A stretch of 41,816 bases of DNA. Origin: an uncultured Oscillospiraceae bacterium. Its GTDB lineage: Bacteria > Bacillota > Clostridia > Oscillospirales > Ruminococcaceae. This document shows positions 25,157-34,456 of this stretch, piece by piece. The translations under genes were made by a program, and so were the position numbers. The notes below the pieces were generated by a model. It did not search any database. It saw nothing but the letters and a program-made list of their open reading frames with translations, and was not told where the DNA came from. Position 1 is the stretch's first letter, and each line of letters begins with the position of its first letter. The stretch lies in the NCBI GenBank assembly GCA_934448295.1, contig CAKSEY010000021.1:1-41816 (forward strand), written 5' to 3'.

Positions 25157-26329
25157 TCAAAAAGTCTCAATAAATGCTGCTTTTAGTTCATCGACACTCT
25201 GATACCTTTTATTCGTGTCAGGATTAATCCCCTTTAATACAAACCTTCGGACTTTCTCGTCACGTATTTTTTCGATGTTCTGTAAACCGGTCATCACAAA
25301 CAAAATTACACGTGTTAATGCATATGTTTCATATACTATTGAGAAATTAGTAAAGCCGATCACTCGTAGGTTGCTGTCATTGAGAGAACCTTTGATTTCA
25401 CTATCTATACTTGTTAATGTACTATCTGGTTCCTTTACTAACCCAAAGTCGGAAAGTTTTACCATGCTGTTGCCATCTTCGTAATGAACTAACAAGATAT
25501 TTGTGAAACTCAAATCTCTATGTAAATAGCATTTGCTGTGAACATAGGATAAGCATCTGAACAACTGATTACAAATGCTTTTCCTTTTATAAATATCTAA
25601 ATCAGGGTTATGACTGATGTACCTTAACAGTGTTTCGTCAGCATATTCGGCATAATATTCGTGTCTGGTTTCATCATATCGATATACTTCTAAAACATGG
25701 GGCGAATGCAGCTGGCGCATTACTTCGTATTCTCTTTTGAAACGTTCAAGTTCCTTTTGGCTGAGATTTTTTTGAGCTCTTTTAATAATGAAGTTTTTAT
25801 TGTAGAACTCGTCTTTGTACTTAAAAACTTGAGCGTAAGAGCCTTCACCAATTAATTTAATTTGACAACGCCTTGTTTCTGCTATCGAAGGAGTGGGGAT
25901 ACTTATACTTTGGTGCATTGTAAATATAGGCTCATAATCCAACAGTTCTATTTGAAGCAAATCGCTTGGTATGGGGCTACCGTTATATTCCTGCAAGAAT
26001 GATAGGGATTGGTCAATCAATCTTTTGTATTCACCATTTATTTCAAAAGCATACTTTGTGCCTTTTAAAACGCGGTTCATATCCGTATATAACCCTATGT
26101 ATTCTAACAGCTGCCGGCTATAACCAGCGTTATAATGTCCATTTGAACGAAACTTTGAATACATAAACTTAAACAGCTCATTAAATTCCTGGTGCATAAT
26201 TGCCAAAAGCTTTTCGAAGGTTTTATTACTACTACAATAACCACTATATAATGGCTCGGTTTTGATTACTTCGCTATAATGAAGCTGGTCATATTTTTGT
26301 TCAATGAAGAATTCAATGTTAATAGGCAT
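25157..26329 (-). CDS. Ser/Thr protein kinase with unassigned N-terminal domain
   Basis: 390 aa. Residues about 1-150 are an unassigned helical region. Residues about 155-390 are a Hanks-type kinase: glycine loop GEGSYAQVF (161-169), Lys183 in FIIKRA, HRDLSFTNILL with catalytic Asp272 and Asn277, and DFG (294-296). All catalytic residues are present, so it should be active. No membrane helix or PASTA repeats, so it is not the housekeeping PrkC type. The start at 26329 (AGGGAGG upstream) avoids overlap with the restriction gene. It lies 34 bases after that gene. Position suggests a phage-defence role, as for the staphylococcal kinase Stk2 (inference). Confidence 0.9.
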   Translation of the reverse strand: MPINIEFFIEQKYDQLHYSEVIKTEPLYSGYCSSNKTFEKLLAIMHQEFNELFKFMYSKFRSNGHYNAGYSRQLLEYIGLYTDMNRVLKGTKYAFEINGEYKRLIDQSLSFLQEYNGSPIPSDLLQIELLDYEPIFTMHQSISIPTPSIAETRRCQIKLIGEGSYAQVFKYKDEFYNKNFIIKRAQKNLSQKELERFKREYEVMRQLHSPHVLEVYRYDETRHEYYAEYADETLLRYISHNPDLDIYKRKSICNQLFRCLSYVHSKCYLHRDLSFTNILLVHYEDGNSMVKLSDFGLVKEPDSTLTSIDSEIKGSLNDSNLRVIGFTNFSIVYETYALTRVILFVMTGLQNIEKIRDEKVRRFVLKGINPDTNKRYQSVDELKAAFIETF

Positions 26330-26363
26330 ACTGCCTCCCTGTGATAGCTGCCATAATTTTTTT

Positions 26364-28331
26364 TTAGATTTGTGTAGAGATACATTGACTATACCACTCG
26401 TGCGGCGGTAACGCTGAATTAAACGCCGTATCAAAGAGCGAATATAAGTCCTTATAACGCTTGCCGCCCTTTAAGATAGTTTTCAGTTCTGAAATCTGCA
26501 AGGGGATAATCTTCATTCCCGAAACGTTCTTTGAATAGTCCTGCGGGTCATAATAGGGAATTGACTTTCTGCTTCTGAAATCGGCGATGACATTTATATT
26601 CAATGTCCCTGTTGCAAATACGCAGTAGGAGTTCAGGTTGCCTGTGCGAAGCAAGTGCTGTCCGAGGTGTCTTGATACCGGCTCCATCTCCATTCTCCGC
26701 TGATTTGAGCTGTCGGCAAGAGTAGCCTCTAACAACAAAGCGTGTTCGGGGTAATCTGCCGTTTGGTTATACTCATATACAATATCGGCTTCGCCGCCTG
26801 CCGCGTGGGTTTTAGGCAGTAAATCAGCGTCAAGCGAGAGCTTCATATAGTCAAGGACTTTGCCTTGATAATCACTGATTTTGTACCACAATACGCCCAG
26901 CACATATTCAAACATTGTCGGAACATCTGCGTTGTCCGTAACCATTCTTCTGATTTCATCATCGTTGCGGTTTTCAAAGCAGGTGAGCAGTTCAAGCAGA
27001 TTTTCATCGGAGAATTTCTTGTCAATGAGCGTCTTAAAGCGCCTGTATCTGATACGCTCCAATGCTTCTCGTGCTGTATCAATAGTGGTCGTGCCGATAC
27101 CAAGCTCTGCATTTATGCACCTGATAACTACATCGTCATTTATTACAAGGCAATCTGCGATTTCTCCAAGGGCACAGTTCTCATACAAGAGATCTGATGA
27201 AATGTAGGCTTGATCATACAGGCTGTCAATAACCGATTTGAAGAAATGCTTGGGTACAACATCGAGCTTAACTATGCCGTCCTCAAACAGAACAATATCG
27301 GTAGTTCTGAAATAGCGTCGGTTTAAGTCGAAATAATCACGCATCGTTGCCTTTGCCTTGAACAACTGCATAAGCTTAAAGAAAACAGTTCTGAACTCGT
27401 TTTCGGTAGTAACATTATCGAAATCCGTAGGCTTGATATGAGCTTCAGCGTTCCTTACAAGCGCAACTCTGGAATTAGTGTCCAAAAGATACTTTATCCA
27501 ATAATTGCTTATGCGTATCTTCTTTGCCGCATCAAAAATCTCAACAAAAGCCGACCTATCTTTCTCCATATACACCTTATGCAAGGCTTGGTAAAGCGGA
27601 AAATAAGGCTTATCATAGTTGCGGCTCTTTCGGTTTATTCCTATTTCGCAAATCAAGTTCTCGTCAACATTTTCCCGCGACAACAGCAGCGATAACGCTT
27701 CTTTGTAGTTGTCCATTGACAACAGCCTTGAAACAATTACATCATCAACAGTCTTCTGCCCGTTCTTTATATCGTCAATGCAGGTGATGATTTCATCGGT
27801 GGTTTCCTTGCTCGTACAAAGCGGCAGCAGGTATGTAAACTCATCTGATGAAAGCTCTCCCAATTTGGAGAGGAGATACAGCAACACGATGAGCGGTCTA
27901 ACCGTATTGCCGTCAACAACGCAAGAGGTTTTCAGCAGCTGTTTCAGATAAATAAAGCTGTCTTTAGGTATCTCGAAATGATTGTCCGAGCCGAAATCAT
28001 TGCTTTCACTTATTGCAAGCAGAGCTTTTCCAACATTAGTCAGACGGCGGTTGTCGTCAATCAGACCTATATCCACCAAACCCGATGTCTTTTCACGAGC
28101 GTCTTTAGGCTTGTTGTCTGCATCGCCTTCTACAAAGCCCTTGTCTTGCATAAACAGATAGTATTCCGTCTGAATGTTATTGTTGTTTCTCCAACCTACT
28201 TCGGCATTGTCGGGCTTGCTCCAAAATTCATTTAACAAGCCTAATTGTTCTTCGATGGTTCTGTTAAAATTCTTGGTTCTGAAGCTTGTTGTTCCTAAGC
28301 ACCAGCAAAAGCTCTTATATGTTAACGGCAT
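26364..28331 (-). CDS. AlwI-family type II restriction endonuclease
   Basis: 655 aa, in the range of the AlwI/BstNBI/PleI/MlyI family of type IIS enzymes. The N-terminus (MPLTYKSFCWCLGTTSFR, then NRTIEEQLGLL) is the family's characteristic opening. A large helical DNA-recognition region follows. The nuclease core lies near residues 512-540: GGEADIVYEY with Asp516, then LLLEATL with Glu535. It cleaves DNA at an asymmetric site outside the recognition sequence. The site cannot be read from sequence; family members recognise GGATC or GAGTC. Two adenine methyltransferases upstream fit an asymmetric target that needs one enzyme per strand. All three genes read the same way. Confidence 0.9.
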   Translation of the reverse strand: MPLTYKSFCWCLGTTSFRTKNFNRTIEEQLGLLNEFWSKPDNAEVGWRNNNNIQTEYYLFMQDKGFVEGDADNKPKDAREKTSGLVDIGLIDDNRRLTNVGKALLAISESNDFGSDNHFEIPKDSFIYLKQLLKTSCVVDGNTVRPLIVLLYLLSKLGELSSDEFTYLLPLCTSKETTDEIITCIDDIKNGQKTVDDVIVSRLLSMDNYKEALSLLLSRENVDENLICEIGINRKSRNYDKPYFPLYQALHKVYMEKDRSAFVEIFDAAKKIRISNYWIKYLLDTNSRVALVRNAEAHIKPTDFDNVTTENEFRTVFFKLMQLFKAKATMRDYFDLNRRYFRTTDIVLFEDGIVKLDVVPKHFFKSVIDSLYDQAYISSDLLYENCALGEIADCLVINDDVVIRCINAELGIGTTTIDTAREALERIRYRRFKTLIDKKFSDENLLELLTCFENRNDDEIRRMVTDNADVPTMFEYVLGVLWYKISDYQGKVLDYMKLSLDADLLPKTHAAGGEADIVYEYNQTADYPEHALLLEATLADSSNQRRMEMEPVSRHLGQHLLRTGNLNSYCVFATGTLNINVIADFRSRKSIPYYDPQDYSKNVSGMKIIPLQISELKTILKGGKRYKDLYSLFDTAFNSALPPHEWYSQCISTQI

Positions 28332-28374
28332 TGTTTTCCTCCTTCACATAAGCATTAAGCGTCATGGTGTATCA

Positions 28375-29307
28375 TCAATAATTAACTATTAAGACCTCAT
28401 CACTACCCGATGTCTTATCTTTGGTCTGATAATTTGAGTTGGAGTAATTATAATCAAGTGAAATTGTACGATACTGCGGGTTATCCTCAAGCCACTTTAA
28501 CAGTATCACGTTCTCCTTGCCTTTGCTCCGAAGCACATTTGATAAAGCAAATCTAATGCCTTGTTCGTTGGCTTTATCGAGGAACTTATATAAAGCTCTC
28601 TCCTTATCCTCGTTCCAACCACCTTGCTCATTGTATGTAGCACAGGTTATAAGGTAGGGCGGGTCTGCATAGATAAAGTCGTTTTTTCCATATCCGTCAA
28701 GGCTGAACACTTCAAAATCGGTGCTTGTAATTACAAAATTACCCTCTTTCAGTCGGTCAATAAAGTCAGAGAGCTTTTTCTGCATTTTGGTGTTATAATC
28801 CCGCTTTCCGACAGGAAGATTGAACTTTCCATTACTGTTGAACCTTATCTGATTGTTAAAGGAGTAAACTATTAAAACATATAGTATTGAGTAGTAATAG
28901 TAATCATAATTCGTGTGTTCATTGAAATCCTCGCGTAGCTTGAGGTATGGTTGTTTGTTGTATTCTCCAAGTCCGCTGGCGCTCTCACAGCCATAATGCT
29001 TGTAACCGTATATGTCGGAGCGTGAAAGACCGTATTTCTCAATAATGTCATCTATCATTTTGAGAAGCACATCTTTGTCCATGTTCTTGAATGTATTATA
29101 TAAATACCGCAAGTTTTCGTCTGTATCATTAAGTATTACTTTGCTGGCGTTCACATTGATACCGACATTACAGCCACCACAGAACAAATCAATAAAAGTG
29201 CCGCTGATTTCTGGAAACAGCGGCAAGATTTGGGGAAGGAGCTTATACTTTCCGCCAATATAGTTTAATGGTGAAGGAATTATTTCTTTCTCTAAATGCA
29301 TCTGCAT
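28375..29307 (-). CDS. D12-class DNA N6-adenine methyltransferase (Dam/DpnM-like)
   Basis: 310 aa. PLNYIGGKYKLL at the N-terminus (residues 13-24), SAM-binding motif FIDLFCGG (38-45), and catalytic DPPY (215-218). This is the MethyltransfD12 order. It transfers methyl from SAM to adenine N6. AGGAAAGG lies eight bases before the ATG at 29307. It overlaps the preceding methyltransferase by 16 bases and is followed by the restriction gene after 43 bases. It protects one strand of the cognate site (inference). Confidence 0.93.
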   Translation of the reverse strand: MQMHLEKEIIPSPLNYIGGKYKLLPQILPLFPEISGTFIDLFCGGCNVGINVNASKVILNDTDENLRYLYNTFKNMDKDVLLKMIDDIIEKYGLSRSDIYGYKHYGCESASGLGEYNKQPYLKLREDFNEHTNYDYYYYSILYVLIVYSFNNQIRFNSNGKFNLPVGKRDYNTKMQKKLSDFIDRLKEGNFVITSTDFEVFSLDGYGKNDFIYADPPYLITCATYNEQGGWNEDKERALYKFLDKANEQGIRFALSNVLRSKGKENVILLKWLEDNPQYRTISLDYNYSNSNYQTKDKTSGSDEVLIVNY

Positions 29308-30326
29308 AAAAACAGCCTTTCCTCGTTGCCCTCTATGTTGGACTTTCCTGTGGTGAACGCTTTATAGGTCTCGGAAAACACCTCAACTGTTCCTTTGGCT
29401 TTGAGAACTCTCATAATGACTTCATCGGATATTTTTGCGTTGGAACGGTCATTGCCTTTGTTCGCCATATTATTATAAGACAACAAGATATATCTCGCCG
29501 TGATATGACTTATCAAATCCTCAAAAGCAGCTTCTGCCTGTCTTGTGCAGTATTCGCTTTTAAGTGCGGTTCTGTCCGGCTTTCTTGCTACGCCGCTTAC
29601 CTCCGGCATTTGCCATCTTGCGACGTTTTCAATTAGGTGATATGCGTCACAGTATTGACGAGAATTGTAGGGCGGGTCTATATACACCAAATCTGCCTGT
29701 ATGCGCTTTACAAGCTCGTTTGCATTCTCGTTATAGCATTGATTTTTTCTTCTGTTCTGCTTTGGCGTTGGAACAGCAAGCTCTAAATGCCTGTCAAACT
29801 CCACGCCCTGACGATATGCGTCATAATGCCCACAGGTGTTGGCGATTTTGTCCATTGCATATAAAAGCGAGGTAATAAGTATCGCACGTTCACGCTCGTT
29901 TAACGCACCAGCAAGAAACTCGTCCTCGATGTCTTGACGGATAAATCCTATCCTACTGCAATCCTGTCTGCTGAAATATGTATCCGCAAAGTTCTCTGTC
30001 ATATAGTTTTCGTCGTTTATATCAAGCGAATTATAGTGGAGGATATAATCGATAATCTTCTGCTTTGAAAACCTCTCGGAAGAAAACCAAGCCAAGTTGC
30101 AGATATAGTTACTATACAGAATATCGTTGGTGATTAACCGCTTGTCAAGGAATGCAGAGGATACTGCGCCTGTTCCCGAAAAGATGTCAGCAAAAACATT
30201 TATCCCATCACAGTTTTCATCAACAACGCTCTTTATGAAAGGGAGTAAACGATACTTGTTGCCAAGATAGCGTCTATTGTTTATAGCAGTAGTCTTGTAA
30301 GCTTCTTTACAAGTTGAGCTTGCCAT
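29292..30326 (-). CDS. second D12-class DNA N6-adenine methyltransferase
   Basis: 344 aa. RRYLGNKYRLL (about 18-28), motif I FADIFSGTGAV (45-55) and catalytic DPPYNSRQY (217-225). Distinct from the neighbouring methyltransferase: FSGTG in place of FCGG, and long inserted helices between motifs. First gene of the restriction-modification operon, with its own promoter at 30415-30443, so methylation would be established before the endonuclease three genes along. A pair of D12 enzymes suits an asymmetric recognition site. Confidence 0.93.
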   Translation of the reverse strand: MASSTCKEAYKTTAINNRRYLGNKYRLLPFIKSVVDENCDGINVFADIFSGTGAVSSAFLDKRLITNDILYSNYICNLAWFSSERFSKQKIIDYILHYNSLDINDENYMTENFADTYFSRQDCSRIGFIRQDIEDEFLAGALNERERAILITSLLYAMDKIANTCGHYDAYRQGVEFDRHLELAVPTPKQNRRKNQCYNENANELVKRIQADLVYIDPPYNSRQYCDAYHLIENVARWQMPEVSGVARKPDRTALKSEYCTRQAEAAFEDLISHITARYILLSYNNMANKGNDRSNAKISDEVIMRVLKAKGTVEVFSETYKAFTTGKSNIEGNEERLFLCRCI

Positions 30327-30352
30327 GGTAACACCCCTTTTTCAACTGAATC

Positions 30353-30402
30353 TTTGAAATATGCGAAATCCCTAAGCATAGCCAACAAGGTTTCAAATAT
30401 GC
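30353..30402. repeat. direct repeat TTTsAAATATGC in methyltransferase leader
   Basis: TTTGAAATATGC (30353-30364) and TTTCAAATATGC (30391-30402) differ at one base. They lie between the promoter and the first methyltransferase gene, where an autoregulatory site could be. Function unknown. Confidence 0.4.
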
Positions 30403-30414
30403 CTAATCAATTCT

Positions 30415-30443
30415 ATTATAACACAACTTGTTCGAAAATTCAA
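30415..30443 (-). promoter_or_regulatory. promoter of the restriction-modification operon
   Basis: Minus strand: TTGAAT (30438-30443), 17-bp spacer, TATAAT (30415-30420), with an extended -10 (TGTTATAAT). Directly after the helicase gene, so this operon can be transcribed separately. Confidence 0.8.
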
Positions 30444-30514
30444 GACGTTTTTGTCATTTATCACCGCAATCCTTGTAATGTTACATGGGTTGCGTTTTGT
30501 TTTTGCTTAGTTAC

Positions 30515-33277
30515 TTAAACCAAATACGTCTTTAAGATTTCGACATCCTTACTTATGTCTCGGGGCTTAATTCTTCTGATTACCTTTTCTTCGACTTCAG
30601 GGGTCCAATAAATTCTTAACTTCTCCCTGGCTCTTGTGATAGCGGTGTAGAAGATATTATGTGTCACGAGTTCCTCCACTTCATCTGTAATAACTATCTT
30701 TACAGAGTCATATTCGAGACCTTGGGCTTTATGTATTGATACAGCATAGGCAACCTGAAAAGGGACTACTGTTCTAGAATCTTCACCATCTTCATCAGCA
30801 CTTTTTAGCTTATGAACATAAAATCTAATCAGAGACTTTTTTTCTTCCTCGCTGTTTTCAAGAAGTTGAAGCTCAAGATCCAAAACGTCGTGTTCAAATA
30901 CCAGTTTAGGAATTTCGACATCAAATTGAATGCGTTCTTCCGTAGTGCCTGCATCTATGATTTCTACTCCTTGAATAATGCCTTTCATATTGTTGTGTAT
31001 GACAGGGCGAAATCTGTCTGAGTCAAGGAAGAGAATAGGATCTCCGATTTTGTATTGTTGAATGTCCCATTGAACAGCAGGGTTAGGATTGATTTCCTGT
31101 AGGAATCTGTTGATGTTATTGATTCCATATAAACCATCATAATTGAGGCACAGGATGGCTTCGCCCGGCTCAAGTGGAGAGAGGAGGGTTTCATCTACTT
31201 TTAAGGAGTAGCTTTCTCTCTCAATGACTTCTTTTGCTGTGTCCTCCATGTTTCTAACCTTATCCCAAAGTTCAAGCAATCGCTCGTCCTTAGTTCGATG
31301 CGGATGAGTAAGTTCAAATACAGCACTTGCAGGCAAAAATGATTTTAGTACCGAAAACCAATTTCCAAACTGAATTGCATCAATTTGATATGGGTCCCCA
31401 ACCAATAAAAGCATTTCAAAGTTTGCTATTTGCAGTACCTCAACCATATCTTTATTGCTAACGGTACTACATTCATCGATAACCAGTAATTTATATTTTG
31501 CAAAAGGGGAGCATTGGTGTTTAAAACTTTCAATTGTTGAAAAGGTTGTATTTTCAGCATCAATCTTTCTCATCAAGTTCTCTTTCGCAGGATTTGTTTG
31601 TGTTAGGTATAATTTATCTTCTTCATTTAAAAAGTGGGAAACATGATTTATTAGCGTAGATTTACCTACACCCGCGGAGCCATATATAACGCCTACTTTT
31701 GATTTTGAAAAAATACGAGTGATGATAGCTTTCTTTTCTTCACAGTCAATTTTGTAATTATCGAATATTAGCCAGAGTTCAACATCGTCACTGTAATCTT
31801 CAACGCCTGATTTTGCCAGCTCTTGTAACTTTTCGATTATTTTGCAGGTATCAAGTTTGTAATCGTTTATGAATACTTGATTATGTTCAAGCATTAAATC
31901 ACTTGCAGGTCTGTGTCCTGACCAAAGACTATTGTTATAGCTTTCGATGAGGCTTTGATAATCGGGAAAATTATTCAGTTCATCAATATCAGTGAAGAGA
32001 TGACCTTTACCTTCTGTATTATTCCTTATAAACCTTGCGAATAATTCAGGGCGTTTACCCTTACAAGGAATACAATCGAATATAGCACCTAATTTTGGAT
32101 TATGGCCAATTGGAGATCTGTTAAATGGTAATGTATCAAACTGTCTGCAACCATTTGATAAATACAAACCGGAAAGATAATTGTTTCCAGCATTTATCCA
32201 CTTTTCATAATATTTGCTATAGTAGCCGGATGAATATTGGCTTTTAATTATAACATTGTTCATATTATAAAGAAGATATCGGAGCACGTTTTGACCATTA
32301 CGGCATTTTCGTATGAGATCTCTACAGTAATCTAGAATTGGAATAAATACCGTAGATTTAAGGCTGTTTTTCCATTCGAGAGTAATCCTATCGTATGCCC
32401 TATCTGGGAAGTCCATTAGGGCAGTCAAAGTGTATTTCGTTCTAGTAAGGAACTCACAGACCAAACGTTGTTCTGAATAAGGAACTCTTTTTTTCTCGCC
32501 TTTTATTAGCAAAATAAAATTTTGAAATTCACAATCACGAATGGAAACTTCCCAGCCATCAATAATGATGATAGGCATTGTTTTTCCTAATATCTCGATA
32601 GTTTCATGTACGAGATGAAACTTTGATGCGTAATTGCTTTTGATTGGAAGTTTAGTAAAAGCAATTACTCTGTTAGACTTGGATTTATTTTTCCTGTCGT
32701 CTATTGGTGTAAATGTGATTTCATAATATATTTTTCTGTTCACAAACAGAGGTTTGATTTTCTGAATATAGTATTTATCCTTACTGTCGGTGTGGAACTC
32801 CGCAGGGTGTCGTTCTATTTTTTCAGAAATCTTTTTATAGTATTCCTGTAAGGTATCATCTAAATGAAGAGGAAATTTATCTATATTATGTAATACCTCG
32901 ATACCATAGTAGTGCCAGATAAGATTTTTTGCTTCTAACAAGTATTGGTAATACTTGAGCATTAATCGTTCAGATCCATCTTCATCTAGAGTATATTGTG
33001 TGGTGACAACCTCCAGGTAATTATGGAATTTATATAAAGTATACAGTTCACTGTTTACCTGTGCAAACTCGGTGGCCTTTGCTATGTTTTCAGTAGTTAT
33101 AGGTATTTCTCTGCCGTTGGCATAAAACTTGAGCATGATGTGATTTACGAACTTTGTCAACTGCTCTAATATGTCTTGAGAAATAGCACCACGAGAATTG
33201 TTTTCTATTTCATCTAAATGCCTGCATATTACGCTGTCTATCTTCTTAATGGATTCATCAATTGATGGCATTAACAT
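30515..33277 (-). CDS. large protein with C-terminal superfamily 1 (RecD/UvrD-like) helicase
   Basis: 920 aa. Residues 1 to about 515 match no family I can name; they are rich in Lys/Tyr, with helical and beta stretches, and no clear nuclease motif. Residues about 520-900 form a superfamily 1 motor: Walker A GSAGVGKST (533-541), motif II VIDECS (599-604), motif III GDPYQ (627-631), HPHRT (658-662), SIHKAQGLEYDSV (847-859), YTAITRARE (877-885). The late motifs resemble RecD2/AAA_30 plus UvrD_C_2. Start is ATG 33277 or the in-frame ATG at 33271; AGGAAGG is ahead. The 324-aa partner ends 15 bases upstream. Likely an anti-phage effector acting on DNA or RNA ends (inference). Confidence 0.85.
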   Translation of the reverse strand: MLMPSIDESIKKIDSVICRHLDEIENNSRGAISQDILEQLTKFVNHIMLKFYANGREIPITTENIAKATEFAQVNSELYTLYKFHNYLEVVTTQYTLDEDGSERLMLKYYQYLLEAKNLIWHYYGIEVLHNIDKFPLHLDDTLQEYYKKISEKIERHPAEFHTDSKDKYYIQKIKPLFVNRKIYYEITFTPIDDRKNKSKSNRVIAFTKLPIKSNYASKFHLVHETIEILGKTMPIIIIDGWEVSIRDCEFQNFILLIKGEKKRVPYSEQRLVCEFLTRTKYTLTALMDFPDRAYDRITLEWKNSLKSTVFIPILDYCRDLIRKCRNGQNVLRYLLYNMNNVIIKSQYSSGYYSKYYEKWINAGNNYLSGLYLSNGCRQFDTLPFNRSPIGHNPKLGAIFDCIPCKGKRPELFARFIRNNTEGKGHLFTDIDELNNFPDYQSLIESYNNSLWSGHRPASDLMLEHNQVFINDYKLDTCKIIEKLQELAKSGVEDYSDDVELWLIFDNYKIDCEEKKAIITRIFSKSKVGVIYGSAGVGKSTLINHVSHFLNEEDKLYLTQTNPAKENLMRKIDAENTTFSTIESFKHQCSPFAKYKLLVIDECSTVSNKDMVEVLQIANFEMLLLVGDPYQIDAIQFGNWFSVLKSFLPASAVFELTHPHRTKDERLLELWDKVRNMEDTAKEVIERESYSLKVDETLLSPLEPGEAILCLNYDGLYGINNINRFLQEINPNPAVQWDIQQYKIGDPILFLDSDRFRPVIHNNMKGIIQGVEIIDAGTTEERIQFDVEIPKLVFEHDVLDLELQLLENSEEEKKSLIRFYVHKLKSADEDGEDSRTVVPFQVAYAVSIHKAQGLEYDSVKIVITDEVEELVTHNIFYTAITRAREKLRIYWTPEVEEKVIRRIKPRDISKDVEILKTYLV

Positions 33278-33292
33278 CCGCCTTCCTGTTTG

Positions 33293-34267
33293 TTAATATT
33301 CTCCATCATCCCAATCATCTATAAAAGCATCATACGGAAATGCTCCTACAAATTGATTTGGATGAAGCTTTACATATAAATTTCGTATTTTGGTTCTGGC
33401 ATTTCCTAAAAAAGGAGAGACAGTGCCATCGACTAAAAAGCTATTGCTTATATTGTTTAATTCGCCGAGCAAACCAAAAACGCAAGATTTTAAAGATGGG
33501 TCGAGGAAGGTATCTGCTTTTGAAGCCCATTTCGAAGCGTATAGGTTTTTGATTTTACAAGGCAAACTCATATCGATTAACGACATAGCGTAGTTTTCAC
33601 TAATAAGTTTGAGCATGATTTCATCATAGTCATCTGTAAACTCTTGAAGTAACAAATTATCTTCCGAAGAATATGGAGATTCATCTGCCTGCTCTTCTGG
33701 AAGGTGTACACTTGCTGCCCCAGCTTCATGTTGTCCATCTAACTCAATTTGTATACTATCTTCATATGGCTTAAATTCTTTGACATAATTTACCGTAATA
33801 CGAGAAATCGTTGATTTTCCAGACTTGTTTTCAATTTCGGTCACTGTAAAGATGAAGATATCTGCAAGAAAATCCGAAAAAACAAATGATTTCTTAATTG
33901 AAAGATCATATCTCGACATTAAGCCTATCTTGGCATTATTTGATTCAACGGTTGAGAGAGCCATGCTTTTCAGTGCAAGAATTGCAAGGACAGCCATATT
34001 TTCATCAATCAAAGGTATAACATATTGTTCCATACCTTTTGATATTTTCTCTACAGAAATACTTCGTGCAGGTATTATAACGTCTTTAGGGGATAAATTC
34101 GCATCACAAGATAGAAGATGGCTCACCAAACTGTCGTCCGTTTCTAATATATTCCCGTAATACTCATCAATTGTTTTAATTAGCGCCCCACAAAGGACCT
34201 TGTTATAGACCTTGGGTTTTGCACATATTTTTAGCACTTTTACGAGTGCTGCAAAGCAAAGTTTCAT
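33293..34267 (-). CDS. unassigned 324-aa protein, partner of the helicase
   Basis: I do not recognise a family. Residues about 1-170 look globular (MKLCFAALVKVLKICAKPK, then VLCGALIKTIDEYYGNIL). An acidic linker (about 185-210) follows. The C-terminal 110 residues end LHPNQFVGAFPYDAFIDDWDD. No nucleotide-binding or catalytic motif is evident. First gene of the leftward helicase operon, with a strong promoter at 34387-34415. Fifteen bases separate it from the helicase gene, so the two products should act together, perhaps as sensor or adaptor and motor (inference). Confidence 0.75.
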   Translation of the reverse strand: MKLCFAALVKVLKICAKPKVYNKVLCGALIKTIDEYYGNILETDDSLVSHLLSCDANLSPKDVIIPARSISVEKISKGMEQYVIPLIDENMAVLAILALKSMALSTVESNNAKIGLMSRYDLSIKKSFVFSDFLADIFIFTVTEIENKSGKSTISRITVNYVKEFKPYEDSIQIELDGQHEAGAASVHLPEEQADESPYSSEDNLLLQEFTDDYDEIMLKLISENYAMSLIDMSLPCKIKNLYASKWASKADTFLDPSLKSCVFGLLGELNNISNSFLVDGTVSPFLGNARTKIRNLYVKLHPNQFVGAFPYDAFIDDWDDGEY

Positions 34268-34386
34268 AACTATTTCCTCATTTTAGCTTACCTATTATTG
34301 ATGTTTCAAACGTCAATGGATCATCCCATTAGTTATGAATTTTCATACTATAAACGTTTGTTTCGGATACAAATATTCTCAATTTC

Positions 34387-34415
34387 ATTATATCACAATA
34401 ATTCACATTTTTCAA
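34387..34415 (-). promoter_or_regulatory. promoter of the helicase operon
   Basis: Minus strand: TTGAAA (34410-34415), 17-bp spacer, TATAAT (34387-34392) with an extended -10 (TGATATAAT). About 115 bases of leader precede the first gene. Confidence 0.8.
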
Positions 34416-34456
34416 TAGGATTTGCTCTTTCGGTGTGCCGTTTTCTATTGATATTG

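Noticed and set aside
25157..26329. Kinase as PglW of a BREX/Pgl system
   Set aside because: PglW is far larger, and none of PglX, PglZ or BrxC is present in the island.
30515..33277. Helicase as RecB/AddA or AddB
   Set aside because: No second motor, no C-terminal RecB nuclease motif and no partner add gene; the partner protein has no helicase motifs.
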